A DNA stretch of 64,000 nucleotides from Brachionus koreanus (Eukaryota; Rotifera; Eurotatoria; Ploima; Brachionidae), in contig PJRA01000016.1 in the NCBI GenBank assembly GCA_016987375.1, forward strand, positions 1,232,532 through 1,296,531. The letters are read 5' to 3'. A model generated the notes under the pieces. That model ran no database searches and was not told where the DNA came from. It was given only the letters and a program-made list of their open reading frames with translations. Of the stretch, positions 1 through 10,689 are shown one piece after another (position 1 is the first letter of the stretch; each line of letters starts with the position of its first letter). Position numbers and translations under genes: made by a program.

Positions 1-400
1 TAATCTGCTCCTTTTTTTAATGTGTTGAATTTTTTCATGTAAATAGCTTGGCATCTTTGGTATGTATAGCATGTTTTCGAGAAATTTAATTGAGTCGCGA
101 AAACTTCTGTTTGACAGCATTAAAAAAATCTTTATTTTTATCCCCTAGATAGCTTCACGAACATGTTATTTTCAAAATTTTTAATTATTAAGATTTAATG
201 ATTTATTTAAATTGGTTTAATTTTTGTCTATTGACTAATAAAGCTGTATTTTGTTCATTATAAAATCAATGTTAGCTTTGTCAACTTAAATCTCAAGCAT
301 TATTTTTAATTAAAAACAAGCATATTAATAAATCCGTTAGAGCATTCATATTGATTTGATTTTTTCGTTAAATAAGGAAATTTCATTTTTTAAATTTAAA
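1..400. other. AT-rich leader, no gene seen
   Basis: No open frame, RNA gene or repeat was recognised. The last ~100 bases probably hold the promoter and 5' UTR of the gene starting at 401. Confidence 0.5.
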
Positions 401-1256
401 ATGAATTTTTCTAAAAATAAGAAAGTTTATCCAAATCCAAGGAAAAGTGACATATTTCTGCTCAGAAATAAGAATAAAAAACTTCAACAAGATCATGACA
501 AATATATTCAAAAAATTGAAAAACAAGAAAAACTGCTTGAAAGAAGAGATTTAGCATACATTTCCAAATTGAACAAGAATTTAAAAGGAATAGAGGACTT
601 TAAAAAAGTTCAGTTCGATACTGAATACGAGCTTAGACTGGAACAAATTCGCAATTCATCTCAAATAAATAGTTTAGATTCAAGTCAATATCAAAAACTA
701 TGTGAAAATTTAAGATTTTCACTGGGAACAAGATTCAAAGCAAAAAGAGTAGTAACAACCAATGTTAATTTGGAAAAAAGTAATCATCCTGTTCAATCAG
801 CGATATCATTTGGTTTGAAAGAATTAACATCTGTCTCTTCGATATCCAAGAGTCATTTGACTTCGTTTGAAAATCAAGATTTTGATTATCAAAGTGTATG
901 AATATATTTTATTTAAATTTAATATTTTAGAATTATTTTGAATTTTAAAGAATACAGATAAACTATTAAGTTTAGTCATTCATGGGAAAGAAAATGAATA
1001 TCTTGTTTATAAGTTTGATTTGAGTGGTTTTTTTGATAATACAGTCGATCAACCCATTGTTAAACAAATCGACCCAAATGAGGACGAGAGTGAAATGTTG
1101 CAAAATTTTAATTTCGATTTTTGTTCATTATTTTTTTTAAAATTTAGATTAAGAAAAAATATGCTTAAGAAAATGCATGACAGAGAAAAGTGTCGAATGA
1201 GAGAAAATCAAGAGAAAATTTTAAAATTTGTCAATGACAAGCTTATTAAAAGTTGA
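401..1256 (+). CDS. Uncharacterised Lys/Glu-rich protein, 2 exons
   Basis: Exons 401-895 and 951-1256 encode about 266 residues. The start is the ATG at 401; the open frame runs further upstream only through non-ATG codons. The 55-bp intron begins GTATG, ends AAAG, is phase 0 and removes an in-frame stop. The N-terminal half is charged and helical, with a probable coiled coil at about residues 23-75 (runs such as NKNKKLQQDHDKYIQK). The middle is Ser/Thr-rich. The C-terminal exon ends in a basic helix with an alternating R/K/E pattern. There is no signal peptide or membrane segment. I do not recognise the family. A second tiny intron near 1110-1150 cannot be excluded, because a phenylalanine-rich stretch there looks unlike the rest. 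Lone gene; the nearest neighbours are transposons. Confidence 0.6.
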
Positions 1257-2014
1257 TTGAATTTTTTCTAATTTATTGAAAGAAAATTTAGTCACTAAGT
1301 TGATGTTTGGTTAGCAACAAAAATATTAAAAATATTAAATAATTTTTCTAAAATAAAATCAACTACTAAACTTACATTTCTTTATGTAAATAAAAAATTA
1401 ATGTTTGATTATAAATTTCTACAAGTAAAGTCATTTTTTTTTAAATAAACATCATTAATAATTTTAAAACAGTCAACACTCTTTATTCAACTAATCTGGT
1501 CGAACTTCTTGGTGTCTAATTAATCCTGATAAACCGAATTTGAAAGCAAATTGAAAACTTTTTGTTGAAAGAAAAATATTAATTGACAATTTTAGAGGAA
1601 TTTAAATTAAATTTAAACAGACATGTGAGAAATTAGTATCCAATTTAGCCTGGGGCTCCGCAAAGGTCAGCAATTTGACCAATATTGCCTTCTTTTTGCA
1701 GATAATTTAGCTTATTTTGATTTTTTTAATAGAAAAAGAAATCTGGAAATCATGATTAATCCATAAGTACCTTAAAAAATTTAAACATTGATTTTCAAAT
1801 GTTGAAAATTCATTTTACATGATAATTGACAAAAATATCAACCAAAAAAAATCAATTATGACCTAAGAATATAAGCAGGGTTAATTTCATCAATTAAAAA
1901 TAGTAAATATAAACTCAAACATACTTGTTTGGAATTTTTTTTGGGGCAATAGAAAGATTTTTATAACTAATATAATCTTTTCTTGGCAAAATATCAAAAA
2001 CATCAACTAATTAT
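1257..2014. other. Intergenic, nothing recognised
   Basis: AT-rich DNA with no credible coding frame. A slightly less AT-rich patch at 1640-1680 has no recognisable motif. Confidence 0.5.
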
Positions 2015-2841
2015 ACAGTATGTCACTAAAAGTTAGAATCAAACTGTTTTTTTTACTGAATTGTTTTATTTTTCGATTTGTCGGTCATCAAAGAAAATAA
2101 AAATCTAGATTTTTTTTGATTTTTTTATTTTTTATTTATCCAAAATTACAAATAAAAGGTAAAGAAGAAAAAAAAACAAAAAATCCTAAAAACAATTACT
2201 ATTTTTATTTAACAGAACAAAAATTTAGAGTCAAAATTATTTTGAGCTTTAAAATGACCGCCTTTTGCTGTTATACAAGCGTCGACTCGTTTTTTCATTG
2301 GAGAAATCAAATTGTTACAGATATTCAGTCGGAACTATCAATCATTCTTCATGGGGCAATTGCTTAGAATGGTAACCTTTTGTTCTATCGCTGACAGCTA
2401 GAAGCGCTTTTTTTACCGCTGGATAATATTGAATACCTTTCTTTACAAGAACTCTTCAAACCGTTTCTCTACTTATTTTATGTTCCTTGAGTTTAGAATT
2501 AAAGTCTTCTGCGATTTGTCTATAGCTCGTTATAGGGTCTTTTTGCACCAATCTAAAAATAAACGATTCAGCATGATTAGATAGTTTTTGACATCTCCCG
2601 CAGTTGCCAAATTTGTTCACCCTAGATTTCGCTTGGTTGTATTTACGCATTTTAATGAAAATCCAACTAACTCAGCTATTTCTCTTTCGGTCTTTGTCTG
2701 ATCTTTCAAAAGACCGATATTTGCCATCTTTGTTGGTCGCTGACTTTTTTTGGCCCGTTTTTCTATATTTTTAACAAATTTTTGGTAGTCTTTCTTTAAT
2801 GAGATAAAGTAATAAGCTAATTGTCACAATTTATGTCAAGC

Positions 2842-2854
2842 ATGGTCTTAAATT
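2842..2854. repeat. Target-site duplication, left copy
   Basis: ATGGTCTTAAATT, repeated exactly at 3112-3124. Removing the insert and one copy rejoins the Tc1-like element. Confidence 0.9.
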
Positions 2855-3111
2855 TCTTTGTAACTTAAAATGTCTTGGACGGTCGGGTAGTTAACCCAAC
2901 GCGTTTGCAGCCGGACTGGGTGAGGATTCGAACCCACGACCTCCTGATTGGATGTCGGGTGTTCTAACCACTACACCACAGGACCGACAAAGAAATCAAG
3001 AAATCAAGAAAAACGAAAGAAACTCAAGGAAAAAATCGACTTGAGTGGAAATCAAAAGTAATGACCCTATGCTCCACAAGGAGTGAATAAGGAAAAAAAA
3101 AAAAAAAAAAA
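2855..3111 (+). mobile_element. tRNA-derived SINE (SINE-1) with inverted 5' head and LINE tail
   Basis: The insertion is bounded by a 13-bp direct repeat, ATGGTCTTAAATT, at 2842-2854 and 3112-3124, and ends in a pure A tail of about 19 bases. Its 3' part (about 3035-3095) matches the 3' end of the LINE at 3555-3798, including ATGACCCTATGCT and CACAAGGAGTGAATAAGGA. Its 5' part (about 2870-2992) is tRNA-like but on the opposite strand: A box TGGTGTAGTGGTTAGAAC and B box GGTTCGAATCC read on the minus strand. Head and tail point the same way in the copy at 45545-45689, so this copy has an inverted 5' end. Confidence 0.85.
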
Positions 3112-3554
3112 ATGGTCTTAAATTAAAGATAATCAAATCTTTTAGCATATTCGATAAAAAAAATCAATCAAAACATCGAATACCCGATTTTTATTTGATT
3201 AAAAAGCTTGATTCTTACTTTTTGTATCAATTTTTTTTCATTAAAAGATAGTTACATATTGTTGAAGCTAATTTATTTATTAAAACGATATAAAAAAAAT
3301 AATTAATACACTAAACTTTATTTTTTTATTATTTATTTTTTATTAATTTATTGTTAAGTAAAACATAAAAATAAAATACAAAAGAAAATTATTAATATGA
3401 ACAAATAACGGTTCTTATATGATCTGAATAATTTTTTTCTCACGAGTCTGTCTATGAGAATCAATTTTATTTAAATAAACTACAAAAAAATATAGCAAAT
3501 AAATCATAAACAAAATTTTTGGGTCATTTTAGACTCTGTTTGGGATAAATAAGT

Positions 3555-3798
3555 TTTAAACACTGGCATGAGACACTTTCGAATGCTGAACTATGCATTA
3601 AGAGAGCTTGGACTTTTACTTAGGATGAATGAAAAAAGAAGAACTGTAGGAAGACCAGCAGTAACATGGAGGTAAACAATCACGAAAGAGCTCATCGAAA
3701 TGAAACTGACATGGGGAGAAGCAAATGTAAAGGCGAAAGATCGACATGATTGGAAATCAAAATTAATGACCCTATGCTTCACAAGGAGTGAATAAGGA
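3555..3798 (+). mobile_element. LINE 3' end (RTE-like family)
   Basis: The plus strand encodes the extreme C terminus of a non-LTR retrotransposon ORF2: TLSNAEL, then LRMNEKRR, VGRPAVTWR, a MKLTWGEANVKAKDRHDWKS-type segment and LCFTRSE followed by a stop. In the family this reads GHVLRM...GRP..TWRRT...LTWGEA...DR..W. Stops break the frame, and everything upstream is missing, as in a 5'-truncated insertion. Assignment to an RTE-like clade rests on this C-terminal motif and the near-absent 3' UTR, and is tentative. Confidence 0.8.
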
Positions 3799-4396
3799 AT
3801 TATAAACCTTATAAACCTCTGTTTTCATTATTAATGAAAAAATAAAACATAAAATTGAAGCTTATTTTCATATTTTTGTCTAATTAATAAATATTTTTAT
3901 CATTTAAATTAATTTATTTTCTCGGTAAAATAGGCATTAATTTATCAAATCATCAAACAAATATTTTTGTCGGTCAATTAGTCTGTTATTATCAGATAAA
4001 TTAAATATAATTTTTCATCATATTTGTTATTTTTGTCATCATATTTGTTATTCTTGTCATCATAAAAATAAATTTGTCACCACCAGAAAGTTAGTCATAT
4101 TTTTCGCATTTAGAAAAATTACACTAAATAAGGAAATATTCCAAGCAATTTTGCATCACAAGCCTTTTAATTAACTTAAGCTACTAACAGTCTCTAATTT
4201 ACTGGATGTCAAACTGGTGGAAGAATACAAAGAAGGCTTCGAATCAAGATAAATTGCATATCCAAATCCATTGCCTAATTGCTACCATGAAATTTCTCTT
4301 CTTGAATCTTATTTTAATCTTTAAGAAGCTTTAATTCAAAGTAGAAAAAAATTTTTCAACAATTTTATTCTATACCAAAAAAAAGGAATTTTTTTT
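3799..4396. other. Intergenic, short tandem motif only
   Basis: AT-rich. A TTGTCATCATATTTG-like motif is repeated two to three times around 4010-4070. No gene is seen. Confidence 0.5.
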
Positions 4397-5263
4397 TTAA
4401 ATTCTAGATAAATATAAAAATATAAAAGCATCAATAATTAAATAAAAGCCATATTTTTTTTTCATTGAGCCATTTGTTTCTCCATACTTTACGCCCATTT
4501 TGCATCTAACATCGTTCGAATTAACCGAACAACCCTCAAGACCTCCTGGACAATTTAAATTGGATGTACTGTGAATGTATTTTTGAATTTTTTCATAGTA
4601 GCTGACTGATTCCTGAAAAACAGCAGCATGACAATTTACCATATGAATTTTGAGACAATTGTAATAAGGACCAGCCGAATTGCACCATTTTTGTTTTAGC
4701 ACGCCGCTCCAATTCGGGTTGAATTGAACATTTTGCATCAAGTGGTGACAATCAGGGGAAATCGAGTTAATTCTGCATGGTACGCCTGTCGTCGTAGTTG
4801 TTTCGTCTTCGTACTCGTATTCATCATCGGCCGGCTCAGTGGTCTTTGTCTTTTTGCCATGTGTTTTGTCCTTGCCTTTTTTTTTCTTGTCTGGCTTGGA
4901 TTTTTCATCCACTAGTTCTATATCAATTTCACAGTCTTCACTCAATTGTCTGGCCTTTTTCTTCAAGCCTCTGATCATTGAATCCATGGCGTCAGCATAC
5001 TTCTCTTTTTTCTCGCATCCACGATACTTATCGTAGATGCATTCGATATTCAGCTTGTACTTATTGCAGTAATCGTCGAAATTTTCTTCTTTTAAATCGT
5101 TATCAGGCTTGTGAGGACATGCCGATGCGCCAACAATGTCACATGCATTGCTAGCCTTGAAGCAAGCTAGCAAAACAAAGACGAAAATAAATTTTGGATA
5201 AAGCTGAGACAGAGAACGAAATGAAATGGCTCGAATGATTAGACACACAACCAATTTTGGCAT
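4397..5263 (-). CDS. Secreted Cys-rich protein, two Cys domains, probable GPI anchor
   Basis: An intact 288-residue single-exon frame. A hydrophobic segment at about residues 24-38 followed by ASNA-C gives a signal peptide cut near residue 40. Two cysteine-rich halves follow. The first, about 41-115, contains YCNKYKLNIECIYDKYRGC. The second, about 168-255, contains WCNSAGPYYNCLKIHMVNC. The similar C-x(8-9)-C-x(6-8)-C spacing suggests an internal duplication. They are joined by a Lys-rich then acidic and Thr-rich linker (about 118-165), probably flexible and O-glycosylated. The C terminus is a short polar stretch (NGS) plus a hydrophobic tail, as in GPI-anchored precursors. The layout loosely recalls nematode DUF19/T20D4.11-type Cys modules; I cannot assign a family. 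A splice acceptor-like CTGTCTCAG lies within the leader coding region, so the true first exon could differ. Confidence 0.7.
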   Translation of the reverse strand: MPKLVVCLIIRAISFRSLSQLYPKFIFVFVLLACFKASNACDIVGASACPHKPDNDLKEENFDDYCNKYKLNIECIYDKYRGCEKKEKYADAMDSMIRGLKKKARQLSEDCEIDIELVDEKSKPDKKKKGKDKTHGKKTKTTEPADDEYEYEDETTTTTGVPCRINSISPDCHHLMQNVQFNPNWSGVLKQKWCNSAGPYYNCLKIHMVNCHAAVFQESVSYYEKIQKYIHSTSNLNCPGGLEGCSVNSNDVRCKMGVKYGETNGSMKKKYGFYLIIDAFIFLYLSRI

Positions 5264-7199
5264 CTTATCATATATTCATTCTACCAAAATGGACTCGAAA
5301 AAAATATTTTGAATTTTTCTTTAGCCGAGACACAATTGAGTATGCAACTGTTAGTTTTATAAAAAAAAATAAATAGAAGCTAATCTAGGTCTTAGTTGTT
5401 TATAAAATGTTAATTTATCATGTCATAGGCAATTGTTTAATCTTGTCCAAATTAGCAAATGAATTTCTATGGGGATTAAATTCATTAATTTATTGTATAT
5501 TTGACTAAATATTAATAAAAGTTAACACAAATTGGTTATCCTCTTTAAGTAAACATAAATAAATGAACTGCCCTAAATAATTAAAAAAATTATTTTTTTT
5601 CTTAGGGGGTTAAGTTAAAGTTAAAGTATTGTAAAAGTTATATTAGTAAAATTTTGAAGATTAACTGAGAAAAAATTTTGTTCAAAAATATATTTGTCAT
5701 TTTTTATTTTTTTACAATCAAATTTTTTTGTTGTTAATAATTTAAAAAAAATAATTGCATTTGATGATCACAGTGAAAAGAATACTTAGACATAAGAGTC
5801 AAAAAGTCAAATTTTCATCACTGTTCTAGGAAACAACAACACCATCTGAGAGACTTTTCACAAAATGTAAATTTCAGATTTTCGATAGAAGAAATAGAAC
5901 TTAACCAGAAAATGTTGAAAGCCAAATCTTCTTATGTGAAAATAATAATCATTTGCTTAAAAAATGGGACTGGGAGGATATCGAAAAAAAAATATAATAA
6001 TCAATAAAAATAATTTTTGAAATACAACTTTTTATTTGTTTATTTTCAATTTTTTTAATAATCAATTCTTCGATCAGGGTTCGAATCAAGAAGTTTTGGT
6101 AGAAGAAAAATTAATCCACCTCTCAACTAGCTCAACTATGATATAACTTTGTTTTTTTTTTTTAATTTTTTTGCTAATGTCAGAAAATTCAAAAAATAAA
6201 TAGTCATTAATTTAAATATGGTTTGAAAATGTTAAAAATAATTTTTATTAATTGCCTTAAACGTTTACAAGCAGGAACAATTATTAAGATGAAAAAACTT
6301 TTTTAATATAAAAAATGCTTATATAAAAATTAATTAAATTTCTTGGTTTGAAAAGGCGAGATTTGGCTGCCTTTCAACAATATTGAAGTTCGAATTTATT
6401 TCTCTCAGCTTTAGCTTTACAAACACTGCAATAATGTGCATGCAAATGCACAGCTTTAACTAGTTTTTGCAAGTGTGTAAACAACTACTTTACTGTACTG
6501 AACTAATGCTCCTTCAGAGAAAAAAATTTAAATTAAAATAAAGTTTAATAGAGGAAAATAAAATAAATAAAATAAGTTAAAAGATTCCACAGTCACAATC
6601 GCAGCACCGAAATTTTGACTCAATTGGATGAATAAGATCTGCGGTCTCAATTTGATACCAAAACAACAAAGCAATCAAGTTATCAAAATTCCTGAAATCT
6701 ATAGATGGAAAATCTGTAAATGGAAAAAATTTGCAGAACTTGTTGAAACTTCTCAGCAAATGAGAGTGATAAATCTGAATAAATAAGACTGGAAACTAAG
6801 TACATGTACATGTACTTCATGGTAAAAACTCTATATGTGCGAACATATTATTGGTGTTACTTACAGTCAAGGTTTATTCGACGCATTCCCTTGTACCCAT
6901 GGCAAACAACATAGAGTCAGTTGTCCGGGTAAAATTCCAGCTTTGGTTAGGAAATAACCATGTGACTTTTTCTAACTTAAAATATATATATATTTTCTTG
7001 TTAAATTTAATACTTTATTGAGCTATTTTAATATTTTTTAATGACACTAATTTTCTAAGACAAAAAAATACAATTATGTGAAAAATTAATTTTTTTTTTC
7101 ATGTCACATTAAATATATTTTAATATATTCTCTAAATAAAATAATTTTAGTGACAAAAACAATTGAAATGCAAGTTTGTATTTGGGAGAACATAAAATT
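5264..7199. other. Intergenic, no gene seen
   Basis: Mostly AT-rich. A B-box-like GGTTCGAATC at 6078-6087 has no matching A box. A less AT-rich block at 6860-6950 looks like old repeat, but I could not identify it. The short minus-strand frame at 6577-6759 shows no family feature. Confidence 0.5.
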
Positions 7200-7650
7200 A
7201 ATGGTAACACAAATAGAGTGAATTCACAAAGATCAGAACAGCGATGAGAACACATACATTAAGGATAGACACGCATAAAGCAGATTTTGACCAGCATGGA
7301 AATCAATCAGCTACAACATGAAAACAAAATTTAAACTATACAACACTGTTTTAGAAGCAATACTGACGCACAGTAGCAAATATTGGGGAATGTCTGAACT
7401 TGACAAAAAAATCCTCTATACTTTCCACACTGGAAGTCTCAGGAGGATTGTAACGATTTACTGGCTGGATACATTGTCAAATGCTGAACTATAGAAAAAA
7501 TAAATTCAGAGCGATTTAATCAATGCATTAAGAGTAAAATACAGCGTTGACTTGGACATGTACTTAGAATGAAAAAACAAAGATGCAAAAAGAGCCCTTC
7601 AATAGACACATCAAGGGCGACGCAAAGTAGGACGACCAGCAGTAACATTA
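7200..7650 (+). mobile_element. LINE ORF2 remnant (RTE-like)
   Basis: Same family as 3555-3798 but reaching further upstream. In shifting plus-strand frames it encodes a thumb/connection region (KFKLYNTVLEAILTH, then ELDKKILYTFHTGSLRRIV, TLSNAEL) and ends in LGHVLRM and GRP-like residues. Several frameshifts and stops are present. It is cut off at about 7647, where mariner sequence begins, before the TWR motif. Confidence 0.75.
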
Positions 7651-7659
7651 AAAAAAATT

Positions 7660-8370
7660 TTTAAAATGGGACTTTCTGTGTCTGAACGAGAGGCTTTTCA
7701 AAAAACAGTCAAAAATATGATTTCACAAATGGCAAAATCGGACATTGTGGCGCACTTTACTAAGCAAGGAATCGCTCGAAGCACTGTATATAATACGATC
7801 AACCGTATTCAAATTGGAGATCCGATCAAGGACAATAAGAGAATGGGTCGTCCAACTACCTGGACAGCTGCAAGGAAGACAAAACTGAATAGATTGACCA
7901 ATAACCGAACTGGAGTGAGTCTAAGGCGTCTAACAAGAAAATTTCATGTCCACCAGACAAAAGTTGGCCGGCAGTTAACAAAAATGGATATTTCATATCG
8001 TAAACGTGAAAAAACACCAAAATATACCACTAATTAACGACTGCTCCCATTTATACATGAGTATCATGAAGACCTTGACTACGTTTTTTGGCCTGACTTA
8101 GCGTCTGCTAACTATTCTATGGTAAGCCGAACATGGATGAACGAAAATGTAAATTATGTGACCAAAGATATCAACCCGCCAAATGTCCCTCAAGCACGCC
8201 CAATCGAATATTTTTGGGGTTGTTTGAGTGAAAAAGTATACGAGGAAGGTTGGCAAGCCTCAACAGAGCAACAGCTGATTACATCAGAAAAAAAACCAGA
8301 ACTTAATATCATTTTTATTTTTTGAGATATTCGCTTTTAATTTTTGTCCATTTACTTATGCATCACCCGT
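7660..8370 (+). mobile_element. mariner/Tc1-superfamily element, internally deleted
   Basis: A 123-residue N-terminal transposase frame at 7666-8037 contains two helix-turn-helix regions separated by a GRPTTWTAARKTK linker. The catalytic centre up to FWPDLAS is partly missing. The frame resumes at about 8060-8325 with VFWPDLASANYS and ARPIEYFWG, which hold the second and third catalytic acids. The right terminus (CACCCGT then TA at 8364-8372) matches the copy at 15537-16655. The left terminal repeat is gone, replaced by LINE sequence. Between the second D and the E of PIE I count 36 residues. Confidence 0.85.
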
Positions 8371-8372
8371 TA

Positions 8373-8916
8373 GAAATAGGAGAATCAATTAGTGAATATT
8401 TCAGAAATAATCAAAATTAAAAATGCTCCGATAAGTTTTAGTACAAAGATGAAATCAAAAATCATCTATAAATTGATATAAAGAAGTCATTAAGACATGC
8501 TCTAAAACTAAAGAAATGAAAAGTCAATCAACTGAGAATGGTTTTAAGAATAGTTTAGATAAAGAATTTTTGTTTTAAATTCTTAATTCAAAGTTAATAT
8601 TTTTTGACATTTTTCTGATTTTTTTTCTTTTTTTTTAGTCAAACTTTTCGCATTTTTTTTTTAAATTAATTTAGTGATAATAAAATTTTAAATCAAAGAT
8701 GTTTAGATGTATAGCTGCTTATAAAATTATTCAAATTAATTAAGTAAATTTAATTTGTTAAATTCAAAAACTAAGAAAGATTTTCTTTTTTTCAACATTC
8801 TTAAAGATTTTTTCAAATATTTAATAAACTGATTATAAAAAAACTACTAAGCAAATTGCATTCAATAGACTTGTAATATAAAAAAGAAGAGACGGCGCAA
8901 AATTCTCTAGAGAAAA
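8373..8916. other. Intergenic, upstream of first Ly6 gene
   Basis: AT-rich with nothing recognised; presumably contains the promoter of the gene at 8917. Confidence 0.5.
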
Positions 8917-9332
8917 ATGAAAAATTTTATAAATTATTTCGTAATTTTTGTCCTATTGGGTATAGTTAAGATAATTTTATAGGGTTAGGATAAATTATAT
9001 TTTTGTTCTTAAAAGCATTTTTGTGTCAATATTCAACAGCCATCAAATGCTACTCTTGTTCGGGAGAATTTTGTTCGAGTACAAATTTAGGCAATGTAAC
9101 TAATTGTGGTGATAATAGTGTCTGCATAAAGACTTATGCTAGTGCTGTAAATAAAGAAACAATAACTCGAAACTGTTTCTCCAAAGAATGTAGAGAAGCT
9201 ACTACTGGCACATTTTTAGGCTTTGGCGCTGGAATTTATTGCTGTTCGGAAGACTTATGTAATTCCTCTTATAAACCAAAATTTAACTCATTTTTTTTTA
9301 TAGTTTTATTTTTATCTTTATTTTTATTTTAA
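8917..9332 (+). CDS. Ly6/uPAR three-finger GPI protein A, 2 exons
   Basis: Exons 8917-8959 and 9016-9332 (intron 56 bp, GT-AG, phase 1) give 119 residues. A signal peptide from MKNFINYFVIF to the STA site is cut before IKCYSC. The mature domain has ten cysteines in the Ly6/three-finger order, starting CYSC and ending CCSEDLCN, the family's diagnostic CCxxDxCN end. A short spacer and a purely hydrophobic Phe/Leu tail (about residues 105-119) predict GPI attachment. The family consists of cell-surface or secreted disulfide-rich modulators; the partner here cannot be deduced. It is a tandem paralogue of the gene at 10690, with the intron at the same place and phase, and is followed by an antisense tRNA-Thr. 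Confidence 0.88.
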
Positions 9333-10101
9333 TTAATTAATAAAAAAATATCAACACTTTGTACAATTTTAATTAAAAAATTCAAACTAACAAAACCTTC
9401 TTTTTTTTTTTTTTAAATAGAAATAAATAAAAATTAAATTAAATTACGACTATTTTTATTGAAGAATTAAGCTAAAAATAAAATTATTAATTATTATGTG
9501 TTATAAACCTTTATTTTATGTATTTATTCAGATCTGTTAGGAGCTGATGGTTCGCAGTTATAACACAAATAATAAAAAAAATAGTTTTAAATAATAACTT
9601 GATTAATATTGGCCACTTCTAGCCTAAACAAAAGAACAAATAAAAACGAAAATAACAACAACAAAAGGATAATACAAAAATCATCATCTTCATGATATTA
9701 ACATATCTGTAATAATAATGACGTGTCTAATATTTTATACACAGTTAAATACTAGTGACTTGTTAGACGCATTAGATCATATTGCACTGTCAAAGTAAAG
9801 AAATCTGAGTTGGCTAGAGTCGGTGTTGTAGTTTTTGAAAGGACTACAAAAATTGTAAAAAAATCAAATAAAATTAATAATTAAAATAATAATCATTCAA
9901 CATTATTTGACATTTATCCGATTATTCAAATTTTTTAAATATTCCTCAAATATTAAGTAAAATTTAAATGTTTTATTTATTTGATTAAAAAATTAAATTT
10001 ATCACTCTAAAATTATTTTTATTAATTTATTGCATTAAATATTCTATTTAAGATGTTTTTTTAAACAATAAAAAAACTTGGATTTTTTGCTTGGAAAAAA
10101 A
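9333..10101. other. Intergenic between Ly6 A and tRNA-Thr
   Basis: AT-rich with no open frame of interest. A less AT-rich stretch at 9700-9840 is unidentified. Confidence 0.5.
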
Positions 10102-10173
10102 GGCACCGCCGGGAATCGAACCCGGGATCTCCTGTTTACTAGACAGGCGCTTTAGCCACTAAGCCACGGCGCC
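10102..10173 (-). tRNA. tRNA-Thr (anticodon AGT), copy 1
   Basis: A 72-nt cloverleaf on the minus strand. Acceptor stem GGCGCCG pairs with CGGTGCC; the D arm carries the A box TGGCTTAGTGGCTAAAG; the anticodon loop CTAGTAA has AGT; the T arm carries GGTTCGATTCC. There is no intron. It is identical over all 72 nt to the copy at 11165-11236. A T run on the minus strand just past its 3' end would terminate RNA polymerase III. Confidence 0.96.
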
Positions 10174-10689
10174 ACCTGGCTTCATTCAAATTTTATTCAA
10201 ATTAAATATTTGAAAAAAATTATTTTTTTTAGATCGGATTTTTAAATTTGAAATTTTAATTTTGATTTTTATTATATGAATTTTTGTACTTGAATTGAAT
10301 CATCTTTAAAAAAAATCATCTAGTAATTTTTTCTTCCTTACCCCACATTTGGTTACAATTTCAAAATTTTTCAAAATAATGTTTCACCTAATATCAGATC
10401 CTAGATAACTTATTTATTTTTGAAAATTTTAAATCATCATTTAAATCAAATTCAGATATTTAAATTCTTTTCTTATCTTGATTATTCAAAAAAAAATAAA
10501 AAAAATTTATAAAATTTATTTCTATCTTCTAATCGTTGTATTTCAAAATACCAAATAACTCTTTACTTTTATTTAAATATTTAACTTAGCGATTTAGATC
10601 ATTTATTATTAAATCCACTCAAATCTTAATTAATTATTCTTTATTTCTGGTATAAAACATTAAATAGCAAAAAAATTTGCTTAGATAAA
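10174..10689. other. Intergenic, upstream of Ly6 B
   Basis: AT-rich with nothing recognised; holds the presumed promoters of Ly6 B (plus) and of tRNA copy 1 (minus, internal promoter). Confidence 0.5.

Larger units (their letters stand above)
2016..3228 (-). mobile_element. Tc1-like DNA transposon, decayed, split by a SINE
   Basis: The minus strand at 2456-2650 encodes a Tc1-type N-terminal helix-turn-helix with the signature region around TSYRQIAEDFNSKL and SRETV. Reading on through frameshifts gives more transposase-like residues down to about 2230. Imperfect terminal inverted repeats are visible: CTAAAAGTTAGAATCAA near 2026-2044 and its counterpart near 3208-3222. The left end has the CAGT start usual in Tc1 elements, beside a TA. 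The catalytic domain is broken by stops and frameshifts, so the element is dead. A SINE sits inside it at 2855-3111. Confidence 0.75.

Noticed and set aside
2884..2992. tRNA-like sequence on the minus strand as a functional tRNA gene
   Set aside because: Lies inside an A-tailed insertion with target duplications and has no proper anticodon stem; it is a SINE head.
4724..5036. Plus-strand hydrophobic frames at 4.7-5.0 kb
   Set aside because: Antisense of the Lys-rich linker of the secreted protein, which always reads as Phe/Leu on the other strand.
6070..6100. B-box-like GGTTCGAATC suggesting a tRNA
   Set aside because: No cloverleaf, no A box at the right distance.
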